This document shows positions 21,962 through 34,772 of a DNA stretch of 64,000 nucleotides, piece by piece (position 1 is the stretch's first letter; the number at the start of each line of letters is the position of its first letter). A model generated the notes under the pieces. That model was given only the letters and a program-made list of their open reading frames with translations. It had not been told where the DNA came from and made no database searches. The DNA is from Phytophthora quininea. Lineage: Eukaryota; Oomycota; Peronosporomycetes; Peronosporales; Peronosporaceae. The stretch is taken from positions 248,001 through 312,000 of the forward strand of contig JAAVTG010000584.1 of the NCBI GenBank assembly GCA_011947345.1, read 5' to 3'. A program made the position numbers and the translations under genes.

Positions 21962-23991
21962 TTGCAAGGAACACATCTCCTCTCAACTACCTCAACTTCG
22001 ATGCCTTCCTCTCTAGCTGAGTCCGCTACCGATGCTCGTCATGTTCTACTGATGCCGGAAGACATGAACGCGTCCATTGATGTCTCAAACCCCGTGTACA
22101 GAGTGGTCATCACGGTATCCGGCTCCACGACGACGGTCGGCCTGCTTTCGCCACCTCACGCAACGGTGGAGGTTCCGACGGCACTCATTCGCTGTCGTGG
22201 TGTCGACAATCGCGAGTACGACAATGGTGCGTTTGGAGAATGGCTGCGCAAGCCCGTCGTCGGTATTGTAGAGGATAAGTATGTCTTCGGCCAAGTAATC
22301 GCGTACGAAGACCGAACGGCTACTCTACAAACCCTCGCTGGTGAGGTGACTTCGCGGTTCAGCGATTTGGAGGTCGTCGCTCCCGTCCTCTGCTTCCTCA
22401 TGGGCCGGAGCTGCCTATCAGCACTCGACATCACCTCTCAAGACCTGAAGCTACAATGCTCCGAGGTTTTTGATCGACTCCTGGGAGGAGGACGCCGCGG
22501 ATCCAGATCCATTCCACGTGTTTTAGCTGGTTTCGTCCCTACTCGATATCAGCCGAAATTGACCGATACGCTCCGCTGGATTAACAACGAGTCTAGGGCT
22601 ATATCTACTGTGAGTGTCCGTCATGCCATCGACTTCGCGTTTTTGTGGATGGCAACCGCCGTACTCCTGCGACGGTTCGCATCGGAACCAGATTCGACGA
22701 CGACCCCAGCCAAACCGAGCGCCAGTTGGATGCGGAGGCTGTTGAGCCGCAGACTCAACCGGACCTGGAGGCACTACTCAACGCCATCGGAGCCGAAGAA
22801 GACAGTCTGATCACGCCAGACGTGCACGAGCCGCCTCGTTCAAGTGTTCGTGCCGAACGGCACAGCAGCACTCCGGATAACCACGCCAAGATCCTTGATG
22901 CCATCGCGGATGACCCAGGTCTCGTCCGTTTTTACCTGAGCATCTCGCATACGGAAGCAAAGAGGGCTGCACCGAGGGAAGTTGAGCGTGACCACCAGCG
23001 CCGGAGACTGGCGACACCGTCAGACCTGGTGGAAGCCACTGAAACGCCTGAACGACGTCCCAAGCATGCCTTCGCACCGACACGGACGCAGCAACTCGCC
23101 CACGAACAAATTGCAGCACCGGAGTATTCAGGTAAGAACCCTTCCGCTATTGTTGATGCCGTGATTTCGTCCCGATCAACCAAATTTGCGCCCCATCCGG
23201 CTATCGTGACACGGGTATACGACTTTCAATTCGGTGCACGAGGCCTCTCGATCATGCATTTTTGGCGATTTGACTTTACTGCTCGCCGGGCGTGGTATGC
23301 CGACGGCTCCGCGAATCTAAGTAACCTTTCGGCCTCTGTCGCCATGGCCAAAGCAAGGAAAGCACAATCACTGGATGACGTATCAAACGCGCTGACGGTG
23401 CTTCACGTGTTTGCGGAAGAATTTTTCGATCAGCACACCTGTTGCCTCGTCAATAACGCACGAGAATTTGTCGAGGAGCTCCGCAGCTTTTGTCAATGGA
23501 GCCCACAAGACGTCGGCACGCTCACATTCTAATTTGATCGGTTACTTGAAGACTACCGCGCCGCGACCGTCGCCGACGTTCGACACGGCACGCTGTCCCG
23601 CGCTGACGTACGAAGACGGCTATCTCTGCAAGATCCCGACCTCCAGAGCGTGCTGTACATCATCCAGACGGAACGGCTGGCATCTCATTCAGCAAACGCT
23701 GCCAAGGTGGCATCGTCGTTCTCCACCTCTAGCGTGGGTGGCAGCACGCGCCGCGTGGAGCATGCTCGTACGTCGCGTAAAACACCCAAGGACGTCCTTA
23801 ATGCTCTACCGCGACAAGGGCGCCAAACGGTATGCATGAAGTATCTATCGACGACGGGTTGCAGATCCAAGAGTGACGATCGATGCGCTTATCCGGGCCA
23901 GGCGCACTTCATTCCAGACGAGCTAGCACCGGTGGTGCGTTCGTATATCGCCAACAATCTTGGTGGATTGCGCGAGGAACTTCGACAATGA
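21962..23991 (+). pseudogene. gag: DIRS-like gag, broken
   Basis: The first frame (21962 to about 22650) carries a small beta-rich N-terminal region (VYRVVITVSGSTTTVGLLS). A frame change near 22650 leads to one long frame that runs to 23991, interrupted only by TAA at 23530-23532. Its end has a CCCH-like zinc knuckle, VCMKYLSTTGCRSKSDDRC followed by AYPGQAH, typical of DIRS gag C-termini and likely to bind RNA. The middle (FGARGLSIMHFWRFDFTARR) may be the assembly domain. Start at 21962 is approximate. Confidence 0.65.
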
Positions 23992-24394
23992 TGTCGACAC
24001 TCGTATCCATCATTGTCTGTCCGTATCAAGTCCACACCCTCTCGTTGTGTCATTCAAAAACATATTTTTCAGCCCCCTCTGGCCCGTCAAGTCATCGTCG
24101 TTCCTGTTCGCCCACGCCTCGTCAGTCAAGCTTCTCAAGTGGAGCAATGAAGCCTTTCAGTCAGCTAACGAGTGCTGAACCCTTTCGGATAACGCCGGGT
24201 ACCGTTGCCACTGTAAGGCTTTGTTTGGGCCGTCGTCTTCACAAGCAGGAGCTCTTGCGCTGTGGCCGGATCACGTCAGCGTTTCGTGCAGCAAATATTC
24301 TACCACCATCGAGCTGGCTTACACCAGCACCACGACCACCAACTCTAGCCATTGACGAAGGTCTCTGCAACGTACTCTCGATATTGATTATTCA

Positions 24395-26170
24395 GTGCTC
24401 GATGTCTCTATCGTCAACCATTCTCTGTGGCGCAACGAGTCTCAAGACGACCCGCGCCCGAACAAGGCGCTCGATCCTCAATGGCTAGATATATTGCTTC
24501 ATGGTTATCATTATCGCGAGCTGGTGGTTAACGTCGCTACCAACGGTGTCTCTCACAATTTCACCGCCCCACGAGATCCCGACCTGGTGCCCGTTCGTAA
24601 CCACACCACTGCCGTCGAATTCAACTACGCGCTGGAGCGCAGCCTTGCCGACGGTCAAACGTCAGGAACGTACCTGATACTTGAGCTACCTGTCGCTCTC
24701 CAATGGCATGAGCTTCGTTTCAGCCCCTTCGGCTGTGTCCCAAGAAGGGGGTCGACCCGGCCCAAAAAGCAAGACTCATTCATGATCTCTCACATCCGGG
24801 CGGCTCGTCAACCAATGCACGGTCAACACAGGATGCGATACCCGACATTGAATTTGAATCGGTGCGCAGGTTGGCGGAGCGTATTGAGGCTCTCAAACGT
24901 CAACACCCTGACAAGCTCATCAAACTACTCAAAGGAGATGTGAAAAGTGCCTTTCGTCTCATCCCGGTGGCCCCAGGGCTAGCAGCACATTTTGCAGGCT
25001 CGAGCAGAAGCTTCGTGGTTATAGACATGGCTCTGCCATTTGGATGGACTGGTTCACCTGCCTTTTACGGCGCATTCGGAGGAGCAATTTCATTTCTCGT
25101 TGTTCGGGCGAGCCCCACTCCCTAGATCCTCGTGAGACCGATGCCGAGCCGTTCTTCTCTTTCGTCTGGGTCGACGATCACATTCTGATCGAAGCCGACA
25201 CAGAAAACAGGCTAGCGTTTGCTGAAGCTGCACTTCGCCTGAGCATGATGGCAGTGCTGGGCCCAAATGCCACCATCGAGAAGAAATTTTCAACTTGGGC
25301 TACCCGTTTGGATGTACTTGGCCTTACATGGGATGCGGAGCAACGCGTGGTGTCAATGCCTGCAGACAAAGTGGCGAAAGCACGCCACCGCATTGCAGCC
25401 GTCCTTGAACGAACGACAGCAACCCGGCAGCAACTTGAAAATTGCTCGGCTCGCTCCGTCACATCGGCATGTGCTGTAGAGCCACACGCGCGTTTATCCA
25501 ACGCTTGCATCAAATGTGGCGCCGTTCATCCCGTTTCCGCCCAATTCACGTCCCAAAACCAGTCCTCCAAGATCTCGACTGGATCGATGCGCTACTGCAA
25601 AACGGCATAGCAAACGGTGTATCGACAGGGATATTGGCGAACACAATTCAACCCGACGTGAATTTGTTTATGGATGCCAGTGACGAGGGACTCGCTGTCC
25701 TATACCCAGCAACCCAGGAATACTTCCGCGTTCGCTTTGACAATGAGGAACGCCGAACCATTAAAGCGCCAGATCTACGCGAGAAGGCAGCGTTCAGCAT
25801 CAACGTCCGAGAAGCCCTAAGTGCTGTATGGGCAATCCTCAACTGGAGTCCTCGTTGGAAAAATAGCTCGCGCCTCAGCCGTGCGCCTCTTCATGTACGC
25901 TGCTGGATCGATAACCAGTCTGCAGTGGCCTGGATCGCCGATCATTCCACCAGCAACAGTACCGGTCAAGAATTGACACGGATACTCTCGTGCGCCGAGT
26001 TGGTTTATGGCTTACACGTCACTACGGCCCATCTAAAAGGGACATCCAATTTCCTAGCGGATCTTGGCTCCTGGGCATGGTTTGGCTCTGCTTTGGAAAC
26101 CTGGACTAACCATTTTCATTTGTGGCACCAACAGGACATGCTTCCCAAGTATCGCAAGATCTACAAGTAA
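24395..26170 (+). pseudogene. pol: DIRS-like reverse transcriptase and RNase H, broken
   Basis: The RT fingers begin near 24700 (SPFGCVP, in which Lys-Lys-Gly follows in another frame). The palm reads LLKGDVKSAFRLIPV at 24925, then MALPFGWTGSPAFYG at 25030. The catalytic box is FVWVDDHI at about 25160, where VDD replaces YxDD, as in DIRS enzymes. RNase H spans about 25650-26060: FMDASDEGLAVL, INVREALSAVWAI, CWIDNQSAVAWIADHS and LKGTSNFLADLGS carry the acidic residues. Frame changes occur near 24840, 25110 and 25440. Confidence 0.8.
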
Positions 26171-27206
26171 CAATCTGTCAGCTCCAGTGGCGTTCCCTCG
26201 CCGACACATCCCGACAACGCTACCTGTCCACATGGCGAAAATGGTGTCGATTCTGCACAAAGCACAACTTTTCCTGGTGGCTATCCAAAGAAGACCTCGA
26301 CCAGCAATCCCTACAGCTTATTCTGTTCGCAGTTGATGGATGGATCTCAAGCGATGGAGCCACGTATCAACGTCTCGACACCGTACGGGCTCGAATCAGC
26401 CATGCGCGATGGTGTCATTGCATCGTCGCCGGATTTAGACCAGTCCTGCAGCCTCATCATGAGCTCGTCCTCCGAGGCATTCGACGAATCAGCTCACCAC
26501 GCAAGCAACGAGCCGCTGTCACGATCAGCATGCTGCAGACCCTTGTCAACTCAGCCGACTTTTCAGTCGCCCAGCACTGCGTCCTTTGTGGGGCTGCGGT
26601 GCTGGGCTTCTACTTTGTCTGAGGGGCTCCGAGTTTTTATCGTCACGTGGCAAACGGCATGCATACTGCCTTGAAGTTCGCGACGTTATCGTAGTTGATA
26701 CGGATGGAATGGCGACACGCAGTTTCAACAAGGCTGCAACAGTGGAGATTACACTACGAGGAAGTAAGACCGATCAATCTGGACATTCGACCAAACGGAG
26801 CTTGCTCAAAAGCGGGAAGGCACCTGTGTGCCCTGTCTTCGCTGCACTACTACTTCAACAGAACGCCGCGAGTCTGAAGCTACAACCGAAGTCACCACTG
26901 TGCTCATTCAGCCGGCAACAGGTGCTGTCAACAGAATTGATGACCAAGGTGTTACGGGCAACAGCCGATCGGTGCGGCGAGGACCCAAGCAAGATATCCA
27001 CGCATTCACTGAGGACAGGGGGTGCGTCAGCTCTACATGCCGCTGGAGTCTCCGCAGATTCCATCAAAATGCACAGCCGATGGGCGTCTGATGCGTACCG
27101 TGCATACGTCCGAGAAGCACCAGCAGCAGCTCTTCAACTTGCCGCACGCATGGGCACCACGGCTACATCGTCCAATCAGCCCAACCAACATCATCGGGTA
27201 GCATGA
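26122..27206 (+). pseudogene. DIRS-like tyrosine recombinase, broken
   Basis: The N-terminal core-binding domain reads SRQRYLSTWRKWCRFC and FSWWLSKEDLDQQ from about 26200. The catalytic domain, in another frame from about 26586, shows the first Arg in LLCLRGSEFLSSR, then HSLRTGGASALHAAGV (His-x-x-Arg), HSRW, and the tyrosine in SDAYRAYVREAP near 27100. The R-H-R-H/W-Y set is therefore present. A frame change near 26620 separates the halves. The enzyme would integrate the circular cDNA by site-specific recombination. The start overlaps the RNase H end in a different frame. Confidence 0.8.
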
Positions 27207-27395
27207 GCACAAGCGCTCATGCGGTCGGGCTGATCAACATCACCGATGTTACCCCCAATCCGATGCGTTGAAGGAAATCAAAAATTCTGACTTTGACTTT
27301 GAGCTTTTAATTTTTTTGTGCATTGTTGTAATGCTGACTTAACGTTCAATCCCAACTTCCCTCCCCTTTACTTTTTCTTGTCGAACTGTGTACTC

Positions 27396-27415
27396 CCCGG
27401 GACCACTGTCCCGGG
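27396..27415. other. Perfect 8-bp hairpin downstream of the DIRS-like coding region
   Basis: CCCGGGAC and GTCCCGGG face each other across CACT. The stem is perfect and GC-rich. It lies about 190 bp after the recombinase stop and could be part of the element's terminal structure or a transcript-end hairpin. Confidence 0.4.
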
Positions 27416-27420
27416 TCTCT

Positions 27421-28169
27421 AATCGCTGCTCGACGCAATCTCCGTCGACGGTGAGGACATATCACGCTTCCGAAGTCGGGGCCTCGGCAGATGTAGACGA
27501 TGTCAAATGTGATCTTCAGGGAGAGTCTATCGCTTCACGGAACCAACAACCGTGTTGGAACGAGCGGTCTCTCTGGCGATATTTCTCACAACGATGTCCC
27601 GGAAGCGATTAGTAAGCCTCTCGAGTTTAGGATGTTGTCCGTGCGCTGTTCCTGCAACCAGTAACCGACATCAGCTTCGAAAGGTCTCTATTGATCAGTG
27701 GACACAATCGATATAGACGTTTCAGCTGTTGTTTAGTCTCGTAATGTTCTCCACCGGCTCAAATTGTAGTGTGGTCTTCGGATCGTGCTTAGTCGAAATA
27801 GAAGACCAAACACCACCTTTAGTGCATACTTGTTGTTGTCCAAAGGCGGCACGATGCCTGTGTTTCTCCGATTTCGTTCAGCAACCTTGCAGACTTTTCA
27901 CTGAGCACACTCTACGAAGTCCTTGATCCTATTAAGTGTACGGTCCCATTACAAATTGTATCCATTTCAGAATCATAACAATTTGTGCAAATATATGAGG
28001 TCTGCTTAAACGCCCTATGCTCTGAATGCGCGCTAGACAGGGCGTGCTCGAATGCGCGCAAGATAACCCAGGCAAAGGCACCTGATATTCTGCTTAAGCA
28101 AGAAGTCATCCAAATACACTCAAGTGGATCTGGCGGGCTAGGTTGACAAGGAGTTCGATATTTAAGGGA
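27421..28169. other. No supported feature
   Basis: The sequence downstream of the DIRS-like element has short ORFs without recognisable domains. The 3' terminal repeats of that element may lie here but were not recognised. Confidence 0.35.
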
Positions 28170-30299
28170 GTAAACGTTTGTGAACGTTTACAAGATCGGT
28201 CAGCTAACGATGATACAACGATTAGGCATGTATCACAGCAAGCCGTCATTGCAATCGTTGACCATGTTCGTCTTCAGCATTGAATGTCCCTTATCTGACA
28301 GAGAAAAGTACCATGGGTCGCACGTTAAAAAAACGACACGCTGGAGGTCAAGCTGGCAATGATCCGACCACGATCAGGCCATCCTGAGTGGGCCTGTATC
28401 CATTACGTGGCCATTTCCGGTTGGAAAAGAAGTATTGGCACCTCCTGAATAAAGAGGTCAGCGACGAGACCACACAACAGAAGCAGAAGCCAGGAGAAAG
28501 TCGTCCCAACAAGTTGACTTCCTACGAGTTGCGAGTGTTGGAGTTATATGGAACCTGCTTACAACAATATGGAAATTGCACGGCGGAGGATTTGGTGGAA
28601 TATCGTCAAAACATTGACAGATTCACCATCATCAATGATCACATGCAAAAACAATGCTTGTGTAGCAACATCCATTATAGATACGAATACATCTGCGGCA
28701 ATAGTACGGGAACGGGTGGTTGAGCAGCTCCTAGGATGCGGTTGCACTACACAAGGACACTAGTCGCCGAAATTAGCCAAGGCGATGCTGTTGCTGGCAA
28801 AAACGAGCTTAGTCTGGCGACTCGCGCTACCCCCAACTGTTACTATAAGCTGGCTGGGGGATGGTAGAAAAGTGATAAAATCGAGCGAGATCATGGCTGC
28901 GGCAAATTTCCGACCAACATCATCTCGGATGTGGACAGTAGTGATTTAGGTCACCACAACCATGTAAATGTGGAACATGCTGGACGCAGCATCGAGAACG
29001 CGGCAGCTGAAGGAAAATATAGTGCTGCAAAGTGGTGTCCCTACGGTATGGGTGGAATTCCCGCAATGTTAATTTATGTATTAAAACCTGTGGTCCAGTG
29101 TGGGGACGGAACAGCGATGGGATGAGCCGCACAGCTGCGATTGCCTGTAGATCTCTGAGTGGGGAGTGAGTAATTAGAATGGAGCAGCAAATCACTCTCT
29201 TTTGAGCCTAGATGAACCAAGTCACCGATGGGATCAGCGGTCCTGGTGCACCAGCGCAAACATTAACAGACCCCGTTGCCAGTCGTGCACGGATTGGCAT
29301 GGTCGGTGACACAAAGACTTAGGCACAGCTGTCACTCAGGAAAGGAGTGATAACAACACCACCGGTGTTCATGCGCAGTGATGGGAGGTAATCCTGCAAG
29401 GCTGACTGAGGCGACTTAAGAAGGCGCAAGTCAATCTCAAGGCACCTCAAGACAAACTCGAGAAGCGGTTGGACAACTAGACGAGGCACGCGCATGGACC
29501 ACTCGATGACGTCGTCCTTGTACTCCAGCCTCTTTGCGTCTAACCTCAGACGCGGAAGAATGCGCATATACTCACTTGGCAGGGCGCTCCACACGCCACT
29601 CACGGCAAGGCCGAACAAACTAGTGGTGGCGCCGCGGTATTTCGGATATCAGCGTTCTGGCAATGACATGCCGACGCCGAGTGTGAAGCACACACACCGG
29701 TAGCGCCAGTGTCTCAGCGCGGGCAGAAACCAGAGAATTTCAGCATCAGCAGACGATGCGACACCCGGATGTCCGTCACAAGAAGCTGGCGATTAAATCA
29801 TTTAAAGGAAAGGAGCTGTTTGTGTGACTCGGGTCCGGCTTTCTGAAACGGAAACACGACTCGAAAGGCAGGTAGCATTGGCGCAGCCGACGTGTGGATT
29901 CGCATAACTGAAAGACGCCAAGATCGATCTCCTGGGGGCACTGTTTGTTTGGTACGGTCGAGAAGTAAAACAGGTACGTTGCGGCGTGGGTGACACAGTT
30001 GCCGACGATCCAGTATGTCACGGAGCGAATGCTCAAAACGTTAAGACAAACGTTGACCCAGCATAGGCCATAAAGCTGTTCACAGCACGGAAGTACGCCA
30101 AGTGTAAATGACAAGGGAATTGCATGTACTTGGTCGATCTCTCGACATGTGTAAGGAAGCGGAGGTGACTACCTAGTGCTGAATAACATTGGCTAATACG
30201 CATAGTTGAATTTAGTGCAGTAAGAACAAGCGACGCATGCGGCGGACGGCGATGGACTCGTGTAATCCGTGAGTGACACGACTTTCTGGGGTTTCATGG
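28170..30299. other. Decayed sequence with unassigned ORFs
   Basis: A plus-strand ORF at 28388-28723 (ELRVLELYGTCLQQYGNC, EDLVEYRQNIDRF) and minus ORFs at 29319-29618 and 29776-30114 have protein-like composition, but I recognise no family. They may be fragments of eroded genes or mobile elements. No RNA gene or repeat was seen. Confidence 0.3.
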
Positions 30300-31870
30300 T
30301 GGCGCGAGGGCATGGCGGACCTCTGGTGATTTTTTCCAAGGGGTGGTTGTTGCACAGCGCGAGTTGTGGCAACGTGTCCAGGATCTTGGTGAACCGAGAT
30401 CAGTTGCGTACTCCTTCAGCAGCGGTTCTTGGAACTGCCGTTGAAGGATTGGTGTGTGCGCCTCGTGAATCCCTGTTGGTTCGACCCTTGGATTCCGCGT
30501 TTAATCTACCGGATGGCCTTTCGCAGTCAAAGACACAAAAGAGTGTTAAATGGATTAGTTTGCCCACAATTCGTTCCCCTGCAGCCCACTTTTCTTGGGC
30601 GGCAGTTGAAGAGACGGGGTTCTTGGACTGCAAGTTCAAGAAGAACTAGCAACCACAGATAATCAATATACAGAGAGATCCTTATGCAAATATACAGCAG
30701 ACACTTATTCTTATAGACCCTTGGTCGGGGGTCTCACACCAGGTTCAATCCAACGCCCAAGACACTCGGAAATTCTCGGACTTGGTTCAGCGAACGCGCA
30801 CCACCTCCAATCGAAGGAATACACAAATCAGTCAATACAAATCCCAATACAAAACGTTATGAGACGCAGTCTCAAAGCAACAGGCGGCGACTGCTATCCA
30901 GCCGCTTGAGCGTAGTTTTAATATAAAATGGGTTGGCCTGCAAGACAGACGCCCAACTAGGCAAACAGTCAATGGTCGGGGCGCCTAAACTCCCTCCCAA
31001 TTAGACTTAACAAACAGGTGGGGAGCAGCAGGTCAGCTTAGCACTAACACGCAAAGAGCACCAACTGGCGCTTGTGCAGTACAGGGCAAAAGAACTCTCT
31101 GATTGATATCTCTTATAGCCAGCTCTTCCGCAGATCTTGGGCGCAGTCATTAGGATACGGATTAGTCTTGATCTTAGTATGCTTGACTTGATGACGGCCA
31201 CTTATCGTGGGTTCGCCGCTCTTCAAATCATCTGTAGCGTAAACATTCTGGGTACAAACCGCTGGGTCCATGGTGAATGCGAATTTTCGCTAAGTGCCAG
31301 AATTCACGTCCAAGAGAAAATCTCCATCCAAGAGAATCTCCATCGAAGAAATGGCCGCCCAAGAAATATACCCTTGGAATGTTCATCCAAGAACTTCTTG
31401 GGTCACTTGGGCAGTTTGGGGATTTACAGGTCCTTGCCTCACACATCGTGAGGTTAGCCAAGGCGAGACGGGTTGCACACAGGAATACCTTTCACTGTGG
31501 CAATTTATACCTTGGTTCTTGGCGACCCGTTTAAGGACGAGGGGTGACCAGGACGTAACGTGCACTCACGCTCAAGGCAATGTGCCCTTGGGCGTACATT
31601 CCAAGAGCGGAGATTCCTTCAGCGCGCATTCCAAGGACGCGCCATTTCTTGGGCGTGCCTTTCAAGAACACATTTTCTTGGGCGCACTTCCTGGTCTTGA
31701 GGGCGCATCCTTGATAGGACAGCACACCATTGCCTTCTCCCAAGCGGCTCGTTTTGTCGCACACTTCTTCATCTCTTGAACGTAATATCCAACACTAGCT
31801 CCATAGTAAACTCCACATATAAACTCTCCACAGCGCGATCCATAGAAAAAACACAATTCACATCGTCACA
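30300..31870 (-). repeat. LTR D, minus-strand solo or truncated LTR
   Basis: On the minus strand it begins TGTGACG at 31870. Its outer half (31870-31206) matches LTR E. Its inner half matches other LTRs of the A/B/C group: AATATAAAATGGGTTGGC at about 30919-30936 matches B near 63121-63136 and, inverted, A near 35810-35835. TTTGTACCCAGA and CAGAGAGTTC-TTTGCC are shared with LTR A in the same order. A private motif (CTTGGGCG, ATTCCAAG) recurs in the outer half. The left end near 30300 is approximate, and I see no internal region of its own element next to it. Confidence 0.65.
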
Positions 31871-31979
31871 CTTGAGATCAGGCACCAGAGATACTCCTTG
31901 GGGGCATCGTGAGCGCCCTCGGACGCGCAGTCTGGAGGATTTTAACCGACGGCTAATCTCACTTTGCAATTTGCTATCT

Positions 31980-33170
31980 TCTACTCAAGCAGTTTTCTGC
32001 CTCACCAACTCCCATCGGTGGACCGGCGGATGGCGCTCATGGCGAAGGTCGACAGGGCCAGGATGGACGACTTACAACAGGCGGAAGACTTGGCACACTT
32101 CGCCTAGGCTGGGAACTGGAGCTGTTCAATCACAGGAACGCCAGGCATGAGGTGGCTATCGCTGGGAGCGAGCAGCGGATGAAGACTCTAGAAGTGCTTA
32201 TGTTTGTGTTGAGGTTGGACACCTGCGCTTGGCGTGTCCTAATCGCTTTAAAGCTGGGAACAAGGTGGCAAATATCACGCTGGCGGTGAACAAAATGTCG
32301 AACTAGTCCGATGGATCGTGGATCCTTGAAAGTGGACCCACTCGGCACCTGGTGATCGATGCATCCTCACTTGAAGACGTCGTGCAGTGCGACAACCACT
32401 GCATGCAACTGAACGGCGAGCCGCTCGTAGTGAGCACGAAGAGGGAAGTGATGGTGTGAGTCACCCGTTGTGGCGTGGTGCAAACTGTCAGGCTCGGAGA
32501 TGTCTACTTTGTGAAGAATGTGGTCCACAGCTTCAGAGATCAGACGGCCAACTGAAGAAGAAGGTTTACACGCTAACTGAGAAGGATGCACAACGAGTGG
32601 TGATGGCCAGAAACGTAGGGCTAGTAGCGTTCGCTGTGCAGGTGTGTCGGAATGTGCTGGTAATGTCTGGAACGGTAAAGATATGGCCTGGACTTCCCTC
32701 AGAGGTAATCATGGCTGCTCTGGATGAAGACGATAACGGAGGCGGATAGGGTGGTGAGCATCGTGCAGAATGATTCGCGTAATTACTTCTATTGGCGTTT
32801 CAGACACCTGCATTACGATTCAATAGAACGCTTTGCAAAGAATCCAAGCTCACACACTCAGCTGACTGACAGAAATATGGTGATCTGCTTGACTTGTGCA
32901 CAGGGAAACAGTCGAAGAGTTGGGCAAGGACACAGGCAAGCACTAGCATTGGGGGCGTCATTTGCTCGGGCCTGAAAGTCCTGATGACACCGCGAGATTG
33001 TCTCAACAACCGTTACATGAGCAACTACTGCATAGTGTCCCTGGCGCGGACCAAATTACTTCGCTGACGCATCTTTTACCCGCGCCATGGACACGCTGAA
33101 GTTGCTTCAGTGAAGCCGTTCAATCACTTTCTCGTGTTCTTTGATAAGCGTTTTGCCTGCAGCGCCGCTC
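31980..33170 (+). pseudogene. Ty1/copia gag-pol relic
   Basis: Multi-frame plus-strand text follows copia order. A gag-like helical part (ALMAKVDRARMDDLQQAEDL) is near 32030-32100. A protease remnant reads SGPTRHLVIDASSLEDVVQC then LGDVYFVKNVVHSF (about 32330-32540), with the catalytic Asp-Ser-Gly changed. A gag-pre-integrase part is FRHLHYDSIERFAKNPS and CLTCAQG (32800-32905). The start of integrase is GGVICSGLKVLMTPRDCLNN (about 32950-33010). It stops near 33170, so RT and RNase H are missing. Many stops and frame changes make it an old relic. Confidence 0.6.
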
Positions 33171-34017
33171 TCAGTCCTCAGAGCTAATGTAGCTTTATCA
33201 AGGCGCGCAGACCTGCTAGTCTAGGTGCATTATGCACCTTTACCATCAAGTCTATGGTCATGGTCAAGCTCTCCCGATACTCAGACTTCAGCACACCTAT
33301 TTGCATATGGTGCCAACGAATTTAACCCGCACGCCACCATGTTTTGATTTTGCGAACATGGTTTCTCCGTCGGGATTCTTAAGGCTGCTTAATTATCTGC
33401 ACGCAGCGGAATTGGCTTTGTATGCTCGACTTCAACTCCCCGAGCAATCCCCGCACTACCAGCAGCTCCGTCGCTGGAACAGCGGCCCCGGCGTACTCCG
33501 CTTCCGTGGTAAAGCGAAACACAGCCTCGTTTCTTGAAGCTCCAGTTCACCGGCATACCATCCACCACCACCAAGCCTCTTGTGACCAACTTCCCGTCGC
33601 TATTATCCAACCGGAAAATCGGCGTCTTTGTAGAAAATACTTTTCAGCGGCTCATCCGAAGCTAGGTTGAAACGCATAGGAAACAGTAGCTCCTTCGTTC
33701 CCGCGAGATACCGTAAGGTCCTGTTTGCTAACTTTCAATCGTTTACCGTGGGGAGTACTGCGCGTTCTACTTGAAATTTACGTGGTCGATTAGTTGTATC
33801 GACCGAGCCAAATCGACAGCCAATCACCCAACTCCATATAAGGAATATAATATTCGATTGAAGAGACCTGCCTTGCTGTCAAGCCCGCCATGCCGATGCA
33901 GCGCTCTCCGGCGACCGGCAGCTCTCCAGTCACAAGGCACTCACAAGCAATCGATCATTCCCGGCAGCCAGACGATCGCCACAAGTCAGACGATCTCCGG
34001 CGACTCGTAGCTCTCAA
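33171..34017. other. No supported gene; possible promoter near the right end
   Basis: Short ORFs only. Near 33820-33842 GCCAATCA and CCATATAAGG lie about 15 bp apart, resembling a CCAAT box and a TATA box. They are about 180 bp upstream of the unassigned ORF at 34018. Confidence 0.3.
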
Positions 34018-34635
34018 GTGATCGCAGCTACACACGTTTGTCGCTATATCCAGCCCATGTGGTCGGACACCGACACGCACAAGTCCTCTCGGCCTCGAAG
34101 TCCCCACGCCTCAGAGCTAACCAGCACATCATCCAGTACTTGCACATGCAAACTCGACGAACGTGAGATCCCGGCCGTCGACGGCGCAGAGCAGTTCCTC
34201 AGGACAACATGTTGCACTGCCAAGAGAGAATGCAGTATCTCCAACCTCCCAAGAGATGCAACATCATCAGAAGCCGGAACAACTACGGGCCGCCACCAGC
34301 TACTTGGGCGCCCAATTCTAAAGACCACAGTTTCACAACGCGATACGTCGGCGGAAACGCTACCAGATTTTGTGACGAGGGGGTATTTCATTGATGACAT
34401 CAAGACCACGCTTTGGCACGAGTCCCAAGAACATGTAAAAGGTCTAGATGTGAAGTCGGGTGGGCGTTGGGAGAAACAGGAGGAATCGATAACAGTTGAA
34501 GGCTTGGACAAGATGATGCAGTGCAAATTTAAAAAGCACACCGTGGATTCAACAAAATCGGACCATGCCTGGAAGCAGTGGCTAGTGAAAATGCGTTGTG
34601 AGACCATCGTTCTCATCATTTACGTGTACGGATAG
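34018..34635 (+). CDS. Unassigned ORF, truncated by element A downstream
   Basis: A 205-codon ORF has a Ser/Thr-rich N-terminus and a charged C-terminal part (VTRGYFIDDIKTTLWHESQ, MMQCKFKKHTVDSTK). After a stop at 34633-34635 the following text (SGASSDISVQELITRLETRW) still looks coding and runs into the element A LTR at 34773, so the gene may have been longer and cut by that insertion. No domain is recognised. It could be a retroelement gag fragment or a host gene remnant. The start is the first ATG in frame and is uncertain. Confidence 0.3.
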   Translation: MIAATHVCRYIQPMWSDTDTHKSSRPRSPHASELTSTSSSTCTCKLDEREIPAVDGAEQFLRTTCCTAKRECSISNLPRDATSSEAGTTTGRHQLLGRPILKTTVSQRDTSAETLPDFVTRGYFIDDIKTTLWHESQEHVKGLDVKSGGRWEKQEESITVEGLDKMMQCKFKKHTVDSTKSDHAWKQWLVKMRCETIVLIIYVYG

Positions 34636-34772
34636 GCAATAGCGAATGATCGAGACCACGAAGAGTCCATGTCAACCGTCATCATACCACAACAGCGCGA
34701 TCGATCAGGAGCATCATCCGATATATCTGTGCAGGAGCTCATCACGAGATTGGAAACACGCTGGGGAGGACG

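Larger units (their letters stand above)
21962..27206 (+). mobile_element. DIRS-like retrotransposon (gag, RT-RNase H, tyrosine recombinase)
   Basis: Three consecutive plus-strand coding regions give a gag-like protein, an RT with RNase H, and a tyrosine recombinase whose frame overlaps the RNase H end by about 48 bp. There is no DDE integrase. This order defines DIRS-type elements, which integrate circular DNA by recombination rather than with an integrase. The internal coding limits are given; terminal repeats were not resolved. Several frameshifts make this copy defective. Confidence 0.85.

Noticed and set aside
27396..27422. Helitron 3' end (hairpin plus CTAA)
   Set aside because: The spacing from hairpin to CTAA is only three bases, and there is no Rep/helicase or 5' TC signature nearby.
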